Below the pieces are notes generated by a model. That model was not told where the DNA came from. It did no database searches and worked only from the letters and a program-made list of their open reading frames with translations. Position numbers and translations under genes: made by a program. From positions 1-45,168 of IMG/VR virus record IMGVR_UViG_3300046167_000916: a stretch of 45,168 bases of DNA. One strand, 5' to 3'. Positions 8,740 through 16,423 of this stretch are shown here, piece by piece; position 1 is the stretch's first letter; the number at the start of each line of letters is the position of its first letter. This DNA is from a virus.

Positions 8740-8885
8740 AGGGCGATCCATTCAGGTTCAACCTCCTTGGGTTGGCGCTCAGATTAGGCAAGACCATCTC
8801 AGAGATTGAGGAAATCAGCCTTTCGGAGTATAATGAATGGATCGCATACTTTGCGCTGATCGAGGAGCGGGATAAAAATGAGTGA
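8395..8885 (+). CDS. Tail assembly chaperone gpGT, made by -1 frameshift
   Basis: Ribosomes reading to codon AAC at 8734-8736 can slip back one base on the heptamer A AAA AAC (8730-8736) and continue in the -1 frame to the TGA at 8883-8885, giving a fusion of 163 residues instead of the 114-residue gpG. The T part reads LKGDPFRFNLLGLALRLG then KTISEIEEISLSEYNEW, a normal T-domain sequence, with no start codon of its own. Such G/GT pairs with a fixed ratio are conserved in long-tailed phages. The T domain ends 8 bases inside the tape measure gene. Confidence 0.88.
8730..8736 (+). promoter_or_regulatory. Slippery heptamer A-AAA-AAC for -1 frameshift
   Basis: The heptamer fits the X-XXY-YYZ rule in the gpG reading frame (codons CTA AAA AAC) and is followed at once by the zero-frame stop TAA. 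The -1 frame stays open for 49 more codons. Position at the end of gpG matches the programmed frameshift site of lambda-like phages. Confidence 0.88.
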
Positions 8886-10728
8886 AAAGATCAACATTAT
8901 TATCGCGGCCCAGACTAGCAGCGCGGTCAAAGGCCTAGACCAAGTATCAAAGTCCACTCAGCGCGTTGGTCAATCAGTGCAGAATGCTCAATCTAAAATG
9001 GGCAACTTCAATAAGAGTGTAACTGCTGGCGGCGTCAATCTGCGAAAGTTCGCTATGGGCGGTGCGCAGCAAGCTGGTTATCAGATTGGTGACTTTGCAG
9101 TTCAGGTCGCCAACGGTACTTCTAAGATGCAGGCGTTTGGCCAGCAGGCTCCACAGCTATTGCAAATCTTCGGCCCAATCGGTGCGGTTGTCGGCGCGGC
9201 GGTCGCTATCTTTGCGGCGTTTGCTGTTGTTGCCGAGAAGACGAAGAAAAAGACTGTCGAAACAGCATCTGCAATTGATAGGTTGAACAAAGCATTCAAC
9301 ACCCTTGAGGCGACTGACTTTGACTCACTCGGGGAGAGCATGTCTGCTCCTGTTCAGAAAGTGTTTGATAAATATCAGAACTTGATTAATGCAGCCCGTG
9401 AATATGCAGAATTGCAGCGGGCCTCGGCTCTAGGCGAAATCGTGCAAACCCTTAGTCCTGTGGAGGAGATGGACGAAACGAGGTCCAAGCTAAAAGAAGC
9501 CTTGAGAATCCAGCACGAAATGAGAAAGCAGGGTATCGATGTTGGTGAGAATTACGAGAACCATGTTAAAGTTATTGGAGAACTTAACGACAAGTTACTG
9601 CGTCAGCATAATGTTTCTGCTATTATATCTAAAGTAAACGGTAAAACTAGAGCGGAGACGGCTGCAAATTTAGATATAGCTATTGCTCAACTCAGAAAGG
9701 CCGGAGCTTACACAGACGAGGTGCAAGCAAGAATTATAAAGTTCCAGGAGGAAGCTGGTCTTATTGGGGTCGTAAATCAAGAACTTGACGAAGCCGCTGC
9801 CACCGAAAAGGACAGGCTAGCTGTTGCTCAGGAATTGACCAGATTCATGCGTGAGGAAGACACGATAATGGGTCAAACGGTTGTCAAGGCTAATGGCATC
9901 CACGCCGTCCTAAAGGCAATATTGCAAGATAGAGATCGCATAAAGAAGACGCTTCAAGATGAAGACACTGTTATGGGGCAGATAGTCGCCAAGTCTTTTG
10001 TCTACGCGAAGAATATGATTCAGGGCGGTAGAGGCGGCGATCCACGCCAGTTCACATACATGGATGAGTTCAGAAAGCAGCTTGCGGATGCAGACGCTGC
10101 TGCTGCGAAGTTGAATGACAATGCTCCTAAAGGTTTGTCCAAAATTGCAGCAAAGGTGAACGGTGAGCTTTCACCAGCCATGAAGCAACTTAATGGAATA
10201 ATGGATTCAGTCGGTCAATCATTCGAAGACGCTATGATGAGTGCTGTTGACGGTACAAAGTCAACAAAAGAAGCATTTAAATCTATGGCCTCTGAGATCA
10301 TCAAAGAGCTGTATCGCGTGTTTGTTGTCAAGCAGATCACTGGCTTTATCACCAGTGCTATTGGCGGATATTTCAACGCCAACCAAGTCTCTGGTCCGTC
10401 CATGCCGCTTGGAACTGGCAACGTCCGCCCACAGGCGAGAACCTTCGCAGGCGGCGGCTACACTGGCAACGGACCACGCGCAGGCGGCTTGGACGGCAAA
10501 GGTGGCTTTATGGCCATGCTGCACCCAAGAGAGACTGTTACAGATCACACCAAAGGCTCAGGCGGTGGCCAGGTTGTTGTCAATCAAACAATTAATGTTT
10601 CCACTGGTGTACAACAAACTGTACGCACAGAGATTAGGACGCTTATGCCGCAGATCGCCAACGCGGCGAAAGCTGCGGTTGTTGATGCAAAACGTCGTGG
10701 CGGATCATATGGAAAGGCGTTCTCGTAA
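8878..10728 (+). CDS. Tail tape measure protein
   Basis: The 616-residue protein sets tail length and is ejected with DNA. It is helical throughout, with Gln/Ala/Ser-rich repeats at the N-terminus (SSAVKGLDQVSKSTQRVGQS), a strongly hydrophobic segment at about 98-118 (IGAVVGAAVAIFAAFAVV) that may enter the host membrane, a long charged coiled-coil-like middle, and a C-terminus with the Gly-rich ARTFAGGGYTGNGPRAGGLDG and a strand rich in Val/Asn typical of lambda gpH-type C-termini. A short duplication with the core EDTIMGQ/EDTVMGQ occurs at about 327 and 362. At 616 residues the tail would be roughly 90 nm by the usual length rule. It overlaps the gpGT frame upstream. Confidence 0.92.
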   Translation: MSEKINIIIAAQTSSAVKGLDQVSKSTQRVGQSVQNAQSKMGNFNKSVTAGGVNLRKFAMGGAQQAGYQIGDFAVQVANGTSKMQAFGQQAPQLLQIFGPIGAVVGAAVAIFAAFAVVAEKTKKKTVETASAIDRLNKAFNTLEATDFDSLGESMSAPVQKVFDKYQNLINAAREYAELQRASALGEIVQTLSPVEEMDETRSKLKEALRIQHEMRKQGIDVGENYENHVKVIGELNDKLLRQHNVSAIISKVNGKTRAETAANLDIAIAQLRKAGAYTDEVQARIIKFQEEAGLIGVVNQELDEAAATEKDRLAVAQELTRFMREEDTIMGQTVVKANGIHAVLKAILQDRDRIKKTLQDEDTVMGQIVAKSFVYAKNMIQGGRGGDPRQFTYMDEFRKQLADADAAAAKLNDNAPKGLSKIAAKVNGELSPAMKQLNGIMDSVGQSFEDAMMSAVDGTKSTKEAFKSMASEIIKELYRVFVVKQITGFITSAIGGYFNANQVSGPSMPLGTGNVRPQARTFAGGGYTGNGPRAGGLDGKGGFMAMLHPRETVTDHTKGSGGGQVVVNQTINVSTGVQQTVRTEIRTLMPQIANAAKAAVVDAKRRGGSYGKAFS

Positions 10729-11348
10729 TGGCTATTATTTATCCTCTTGCGCTGCCAACCGTTACAGGTGTGGCTCAGATTGAATTGAGGGCCATCAATG
10801 CTGTGGCATATAGTAGATCACCATTCACGTTTTCTGGTCAGGCACATGCTTATTCTGGACAAGCATGGCAGGCAGACATAACTTTACCGCCCATGAAGCG
10901 TGATGCCGCTGAAGTTTGGATTTCTTGGTTAATTGCGCTGCGGGGTCAATTCGGCACGTTTTTGCTAAATGATCCTTCAGGGGTTACTCCTCGCGGGTCC
11001 GCTGGCGGTTCGCCACTTGTCAATGGTGCTGCGCAAACTGGCAATCTTATTAACATTGATGGTTGCCTTCCCAGCCAAACTGGATGGCTCAAGGCTGGAG
11101 ATTATGTTCAATTTGGATCGGGTGCGTCAGCTTCTTTGCACAAAGTGTTGGAGGACGTAAATTCAAACGCTAGTGGTGAAACAACTCTTGAGATTTGGCC
11201 AAGCGTCAGGAATGCTCCATCTGACAATTCTTCAGTGGTTACATCTAGCGCCAAGGGCTTGTTTCGTTTATCATCAAACGAGCAGGCATGGTCAGTCAAC
11301 GAGGCCAGCATCTATGGAATAACTTTTGGTGCAATGGAGGCGATCTGA
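10728..11348 (+). CDS. Distal tail protein-like
   Basis: The 206-residue product directly follows the tape measure gene and precedes the tail-tip genes, where the distal tail ring (Dit or gpM/gpL-like) is normally encoded. The N-terminal half has strands with LRAINAVAYSRSPFTFSGQ, then a conserved W-x-A-D-I-T-L-P-P-M-K-R stretch and an F-G-T-F-L-L-N-D-P turn seen in many marine siphovirus baseplate proteins. The C-terminal half carries an added GDYVQFGSG-type loop that resembles a small binding domain. The assignment is from position and these motifs. Its stop overlaps the next start (TGATG). Confidence 0.65.
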   Translation: MAIIYPLALPTVTGVAQIELRAINAVAYSRSPFTFSGQAHAYSGQAWQADITLPPMKRDAAEVWISWLIALRGQFGTFLLNDPSGVTPRGSAGGSPLVNGAAQTGNLINIDGCLPSQTGWLKAGDYVQFGSGASASLHKVLEDVNSNASGETTLEIWPSVRNAPSDNSSVVTSSAKGLFRLSSNEQAWSVNEASIYGITFGAMEAI

Positions 11349-12145
11349 TGTCGCGTAATAATCCAGAAATTACATCCGCACTATTGAAAGACACCGTTGA
11401 GATATTTAACGCGGTTGAGATTATCTTAGACAATCACACTTTGCGGTTTTGGACGGGATACGGAAAGCGCGCCATTGGCGCACCTGTCAACGTAGACACG
11501 ATAGGTATTGGTGATGAGTATATCGTCACATCGGTTGGAGACACTGACTTCACTTTAATCGGAGCCGCCAGCAACACTGCCGGAGAGGTATTCTACGCAA
11601 CTGATCGCGGCACGGGAGCGGGGACTGTTTCAAAGGTTTATACTGGTGCGGGACAGTTAATGGGAATTAGCGGCCTGACTGAGGTCAGTGATCTCAGCGC
11701 ACAGAGTGCCACACTTACATTCAGCGGCATCCCTTCTGATATTATCTCTATGGCGCTTCGGGAGCCTTATCAGCGGCGTGAATGCAAGATTTATTTTGGT
11801 ATCGCATCAAGCGACTGGATATTGCAGTTTGGCTCTTGGGACGACACTGGAGTCTGGGTTGATACGTCTGAGTGGAATGATGGTCCTGGCGATACAGATG
11901 CTGGTGACTTGTATTATGCTACGTCAGAGGTGTTCAGCGGCGAGATGGACACGATGGATATCCAGGACAGCTCTGATTCGAGTGTCATACAGCTTTCGGT
12001 CACAAGTCGATTGATTAAGTTAGATCGCGCAAATGTTCGTCGATATACTTCAGAAAACCACAAGTCCAGGTATCCAGCCGACACATTTTTTGATAATGTG
12101 TCAAAAATTCAAGACATGCAGATTGTCTGGGGAAGAGCGTCGTGA
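11348..12145 (+). CDS. Tail tip protein (DUF2163-like) with inserted beta module
   Basis: The start at 11348 is used because TGATG couples it to the preceding gene; an upstream in-frame start at 11288 lies inside that gene. The 265-residue protein begins with an alpha-beta segment (EITSALLKDTVEIFNAVEIIL) and the WTGYG motif usual in the phage/GTA baseplate family next to the distal tail protein. About 45 residues after WTGYG is an inserted module (GDEYIVTSVGDTDFTLIGA then SNTAGEVFYATDRGTGAG), after which the family pattern resumes with TGAGQLMGISGLTEVSDLSA. A copy of this module lies in the tail-tip gene at 14845-15030. It probably forms part of the tip hub. Confidence 0.7.
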   Translation: MSRNNPEITSALLKDTVEIFNAVEIILDNHTLRFWTGYGKRAIGAPVNVDTIGIGDEYIVTSVGDTDFTLIGAASNTAGEVFYATDRGTGAGTVSKVYTGAGQLMGISGLTEVSDLSAQSATLTFSGIPSDIISMALREPYQRRECKIYFGIASSDWILQFGSWDDTGVWVDTSEWNDGPGDTDAGDLYYATSEVFSGEMDTMDIQDSSDSSVIQLSVTSRLIKLDRANVRRYTSENHKSRYPADTFFDNVSKIQDMQIVWGRAS

Positions 12146-12552
12146 ATATAGAAGCATTGAACGAATATCTTGAAGGCAAACGTAAGACAGATTTCGTTTG
12201 GGGGTCTAACGATTGTTTGACTTTCACGAATGGCGCTTTTCATGCGATGTACGGCGAAGGTTGGTGCGATGACTGGCTGGGCCGCTATATGAGGGGTAAG
12301 GAGCATATTGCAAACGACGAGCTTCAGTCTGAGTTTGGATTTGAAACCCTTGAGGAAGGCGTTTCATCAAAGTTGACAAAGATTGATTATATTGCACCGC
12401 GCGGGGCCTTGGTAACTGCAAAGTTGTCTCGACGTTTTTTGTTGGGTCAGGCATTTGGCATAAGCACTGGCACAAAGGCCGCCTTTCTCACCAGAAGGGG
12501 TCTTCTTTATTTGCCAGTAGATAGAGTTAGCAGTGCGTGGATTAAGCCATGA
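12142..12552 (+). CDS. DUF6950-type NlpC/P60-like tail protein
   Basis: The 136-residue protein starts at GTG overlapping the previous stop (GTGA). The segment WGSNDCLTFTNGAFHAMYG carries the conserved Asn-Asp-Cys expected for the catalytic Cys of the NlpC/P60-like fold used by phage tail-tip proteins; the family (DUF6950) normally lies exactly here, between the DUF2163-like gene and the tail fibre hub. It may cut or bind peptidoglycan during entry or assist tip assembly. A clear His partner is not obvious, so enzyme activity is uncertain. It overlaps the next gene by four bases. Confidence 0.7.
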   Translation: MNIEALNEYLEGKRKTDFVWGSNDCLTFTNGAFHAMYGEGWCDDWLGRYMRGKEHIANDELQSEFGFETLEEGVSSKLTKIDYIAPRGALVTAKLSRRFLLGQAFGISTGTKAAFLTRRGLLYLPVDRVSSAWIKP

Positions 12553-15500
12553 TGTATAAACTTGGCAGCATTACCAGGAATAGCTGGAATAGTTGGGATC
12601 GCGTGCCTCGAGCCGAATATGTTGGCACCGCTATACTTAGCTCATTCGGTTCTGCTGGTGCAACCTTAGCCACAACTACTTTTCTCGGCACAACTGGCGC
12701 ATATATTGTCGGTACAATAGCTATAAGTGTTGCGACCAGCTACGCTGTCAGCGCACTCATGCCAAAACCAGATTTCGGCAATTTGAACAGCTCTACTGGA
12801 AGGCTCCTGACTTCAAGAGAGGCCATTCAGCCTCAACAATACATTTACGGCGAAGTTCGCAAGGGTGGCACGATTGTGAGCATGTCTACATCTGGAACTA
12901 ATAATTCAAGGCTTCATGTGGTAATTGCGATTGCGGGACATGAAGTTGCTGATATTTCTGATATTTATATAAATGATGAAATTGTTACTCTTATTGATGA
13001 TGATCCTTCGCTTATTGTGCAAGGAATTGTGCAGAGTGAGCCTTGGACAGGTTCTATCAGAGTTTTGAAATACGATGGAAGCCAGACATCTCCACCAAAT
13101 TTTGAATATATAACAGGTGATCCAACGACTTATGGCACTGGAGAAAAAATAGCGTACTTATACGTTGATATGTATTACGACCAAAACAAATTTGCTTCAG
13201 GAATGCCAAGCATTACTGCCGTTGTGCGTGGAAAAAAGGTTTACGACCCTAGAGATCCTGCGCAGAGCGCAACCGATAGTTCAACGTGGACATACAGCGC
13301 AAATCCAGCTTTGTGCGTTGCTGATTACATTCGTGCTGATTATGGGCTTGGAGATTCGTCTTATGATAGAATTGACGACACAATGCTCCAAGCAGCGGCC
13401 AATATATGTGATGAGCAGGTTGCGCTTTCGGGTGGCGGGACTGAGAATAGATATGAGTGTCACGGTGTTTTGTCGGCAGAAAGTACGCCGGCAGACAATC
13501 TGAGCAGAATGCTAACATCCTGTGCTGGAACAATTTTCTGGGGTTCAGGCAAATGGAAAATTAAAGTTGGAGCTTACACCTCGCCTGTCAAAGACTTTAC
13601 TCTTGATGACATTAGGAGTGAAATTAATGTTAAGACTAGAACCAGCGCAAGAGACAATTTCAATTCTGTTCAAGGTACATTTATTGATGCCGAGCAAGAC
13701 TGGATCAGCTCAGACTATCCTCAAATAAAAAGCACTGGCACCTTCCTGTTTGAGGACGGTGGCGTTGAGAACATTTTAGACCTTGATCTTCCCTTCACTA
13801 CATCCTCATCAATGGCTCAACGACTAGCCAAGCAGACCTTATTTAGAAGCCGAGAGCAGATAGCATTTTCCGCTGAGTTCGGAATGTCTGCGTTTGAGGT
13901 TGAGGTTGGTGACATCGTGCGATTGACCGTTGACAGATACGGATGGTCAAACAAAGAGTTTGAAGTTGTTTCGTGGTCTCTTGCTGCCAACAGCGATGCT
14001 GGCGATATGCGAGTGTCTATGTCATTACAGGAAACAAGTCAGACTGCATTCTCTTGGGATTCGGAAGAGACATCAATCGCAACTAACAACACAATCTTGC
14101 CTAAATTTTATGATGATGTTGGGTTTGGATTTTCGCCGACTTTGGAAAATATTTCCTTCGGTGAGAAGTTTCAGCGCGATCTTGTTATCGATGTTTCATC
14201 TAGCAATTTGGGACGCATTGAGAGTTTGGAGGTTCAGCTGCAAAGGGCGACAGATAATACCAATGCTTTGTCGCCCATAGGGCTGATTAACCGTGAGCTT
14301 GTAATCGAGGGATTGGCTGGCGCTGATGATCTTTTCAGCAGTCAGACCATTAATGGCCGAAAGATTGGCGACATCGACAACGACGGCGATGTGGATATTG
14401 ATGACATTGATGATTATGCTGAATATTACTACGGTGCATTGAGTGATAGCACCAAACTTACCCGCATTGGTGAGATGCACACCTACATGCTTGAGAGACC
14501 TGAGCTTTTCTCTCGTTACCTTTACTCTGACCTTATAGTCAAAACTGACTATGAAAATGTGTTTACAGGTCCGCCGCCAACAATCAGAGTTCAGAATATC
14601 TCCGGTGGATCTTATAATATCAAAATCACTCCGATAACAAAGCTGGGCTTTCGCGGCTCTCCTGTTATCCATCCTGCATTTGAGGTTCCTTTTTCTGACT
14701 CAACTATAGCTGCTCCGACTGAGGGATTTGTCAGCGTTAATGACATATCTTCAACTCAGCTTTATTGGGAGACATCTGAAAGCCAAGCTCTTTCGCATTA
14801 CGAAGTTCGTCACACTCAGGTAGTTGATGGCGCAACGGTATCTTCTGGCAGCTTTGTGGCTGGTCTTCACTACAAAATAAAAACAGTTGGGACCACTGAC
14901 TTCACCAAGATCGGAGCCGCGAGCAACACTGTCGGCCTGGAGTTTTGGTGTCACAGCGACTTTGACAATGATGTGCCTTACGATCAGATCGGTGAGGGGA
15001 ACGGAACTGCGACCAATGTTGTTTACATTGATAAGACTGTTCCTTGGGTTGATAAGGTTGCGCGTCCCGCAAACAATATAACTGCTGGCACAAAAGAAGG
15101 AACTTATGTTGTCCGAGCGATCAGCAAGGCAGGCACTCCATCTCTGAACTATTTACGCCTTCCGCTTGACGGCTCTGAAATCTCAAATCCATATTCCAGC
15201 TCAACAACAGCAAATCGTTGGGCCAGCAATAGCGTAGATTTTGAGCAATTATCCTACACTGTTGAAGATCCCATTTTTCCATCGGGGAGCTATGTAACGT
15301 CAGCGAATTATAAAGGTAAGATTGTTATCTGGGGATATGCAAGTCATCCAGATCTTGCTGGTGGAAATGACATAGATTTGGGTTCTGTTCAGGAGGCTAG
15401 GGTCACATTCAATTATGATTTCGCCAGAATCAATCTTGATAACAAGGAGACCTTCACGATAGATCAAGTTTTTGGAGTTTGGGACAATCTCGGATGTTTG

Positions 15501-15743
15501 GTTGATGATATCAACAACGAAATACAAGCTGACTTCAAAATCATTCCTTATGTTGATGTGGGCAACGGTTTTCAGCGAGTAACATCAAACATTATAAAAG
15601 GTCGTTACTTTAAGTTTAAAGTTGAGGTACTATCGAAAGCATACAATGCAGGCCCGACTTTTAGGGGTGTGAGCAATATAAACGAACCTTCAACTGGTTT
15701 GTTTGAGTGGACAGGTGGCATAATCGCCAAAGTGGAGTATTAA
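12549..15743 (+). CDS. Tail tip host-specificity protein (J-like) with dockerin-like loop
   Basis: The 1064-residue protein matches the central tail hub/receptor-binding protein of lambda-like phages. It opens with a short basic region and a Gly/Ala-rich hydrophobic segment (residues 30-65), then a hub core (SREAIQPQQYIYGEVRKGG, common to J-like proteins) and several fibronectin-like or beta sandwich modules. Residues 608-622 read GDIDNDGDVDIDDID with spacing of Asp typical of a dockerin/EF-hand Ca-binding loop. Another module near 765-830 (TVGTTDFTKIGAASNTVG) duplicates the insertion of the upstream tip gene. C-terminal beta regions are unlike known families. It is the last large gene before the fibres. 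Confidence 0.85.
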   Translation: MMYKLGSITRNSWNSWDRVPRAEYVGTAILSSFGSAGATLATTTFLGTTGAYIVGTIAISVATSYAVSALMPKPDFGNLNSSTGRLLTSREAIQPQQYIYGEVRKGGTIVSMSTSGTNNSRLHVVIAIAGHEVADISDIYINDEIVTLIDDDPSLIVQGIVQSEPWTGSIRVLKYDGSQTSPPNFEYITGDPTTYGTGEKIAYLYVDMYYDQNKFASGMPSITAVVRGKKVYDPRDPAQSATDSSTWTYSANPALCVADYIRADYGLGDSSYDRIDDTMLQAAANICDEQVALSGGGTENRYECHGVLSAESTPADNLSRMLTSCAGTIFWGSGKWKIKVGAYTSPVKDFTLDDIRSEINVKTRTSARDNFNSVQGTFIDAEQDWISSDYPQIKSTGTFLFEDGGVENILDLDLPFTTSSSMAQRLAKQTLFRSREQIAFSAEFGMSAFEVEVGDIVRLTVDRYGWSNKEFEVVSWSLAANSDAGDMRVSMSLQETSQTAFSWDSEETSIATNNTILPKFYDDVGFGFSPTLENISFGEKFQRDLVIDVSSSNLGRIESLEVQLQRATDNTNALSPIGLINRELVIEGLAGADDLFSSQTINGRKIGDIDNDGDVDIDDIDDYAEYYYGALSDSTKLTRIGEMHTYMLERPELFSRYLYSDLIVKTDYENVFTGPPPTIRVQNISGGSYNIKITPITKLGFRGSPVIHPAFEVPFSDSTIAAPTEGFVSVNDISSTQLYWETSESQALSHYEVRHTQVVDGATVSSGSFVAGLHYKIKTVGTTDFTKIGAASNTVGLEFWCHSDFDNDVPYDQIGEGNGTATNVVYIDKTVPWVDKVARPANNITAGTKEGTYVVRAISKAGTPSLNYLRLPLDGSEISNPYSSSTTANRWASNSVDFEQLSYTVEDPIFPSGSYVTSANYKGKIVIWGYASHPDLAGGNDIDLGSVQEARVTFNYDFARINLDNKETFTIDQVFGVWDNLGCLVDDINNEIQADFKIIPYVDVGNGFQRVTSNIIKGRYFKFKVEVLSKAYNAGPTFRGVSNINEPSTGLFEWTGGIIAKVEY

Positions 15744-15744
15744 A

Positions 15745-16413
15745 ATGTCACAACATGACTTTGATATAATCAACCAATCGTCGGGAGCTTTTAGGATTGA
15801 CCTAAACTTAGCGTTAAAGGCTCTTGCGTCTTTATCGAGCGGTGAAAGTGAGCCTGCGACTAAATACGCAAACATGCTCTGGTATGACTACGACACAGAT
15901 CCAGCGACCAGCATTTTAAAGATGCGCAATGCGACCAACGATGCCTGGATAAACCTTTTCTATCTTGACCAAACAAATGGTCAAATTCACATCCTTGACG
16001 ACACTCATGTTGTTGACACAAGTGGCACGCAAACTGGCTTGGTCGGAGATCAGGACGAAAGCGTTTGGACGACGGGAACTGGAGTTATTGATAGCCTTGT
16101 GTCGCCTGCTAAAATAAAAGCGGCCATTGACCAGTTCGCTCCAGACAGTGTTGGCGTTTTGCAGACTTGGCAGGACATGAGCGGGTCCAGAGCGGCAGAC
16201 ACGGCATATCAAAACACCTCTGGAAAGGCTGTCAATGTGGCCGTACAACTAGGGACGGGGACAACTTATTTGCAAGTATCTTCTGATGGCGTAACTTATT
16301 TAAGCATTGCAAACGGCAATGCCTCCACAACGGCTCCGGCATCTGCTATAGTGCCTAATAATCATTATTATAAAGTCGTCGGCTCTTACACCCGCTGGCA
16401 TGAACTGCGATAG
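15745..16413 (+). CDS. Tail fibre adaptor-like protein
   Basis: The 222-residue product starts MSQHDFDIINQSSGAFR and continues into a segment with YANMLWYDYDTDPATSILKMRNA, a very common N-terminal fold in marine phage fibres that binds the tail and exposes a WYxxDT-like motif. The rest, TDPATSILKMRNATNDAWI to the end, has Gly/Thr-rich beta structure and ends with YYKVVGSYTRWHEL. It probably connects tail tip to the long fibre encoded next. The gene starts two bases after the hub gene stop and has an upstream AAGTGGAG-like site that is only modest. Confidence 0.7.
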   Translation: MSQHDFDIINQSSGAFRIDLNLALKALASLSSGESEPATKYANMLWYDYDTDPATSILKMRNATNDAWINLFYLDQTNGQIHILDDTHVVDTSGTQTGLVGDQDESVWTTGTGVIDSLVSPAKIKAAIDQFAPDSVGVLQTWQDMSGSRAADTAYQNTSGKAVNVAVQLGTGTTYLQVSSDGVTYLSIANGNASTTAPASAIVPNNHYYKVVGSYTRWHELR

Positions 16414-16423
16414 GAGATAATCA

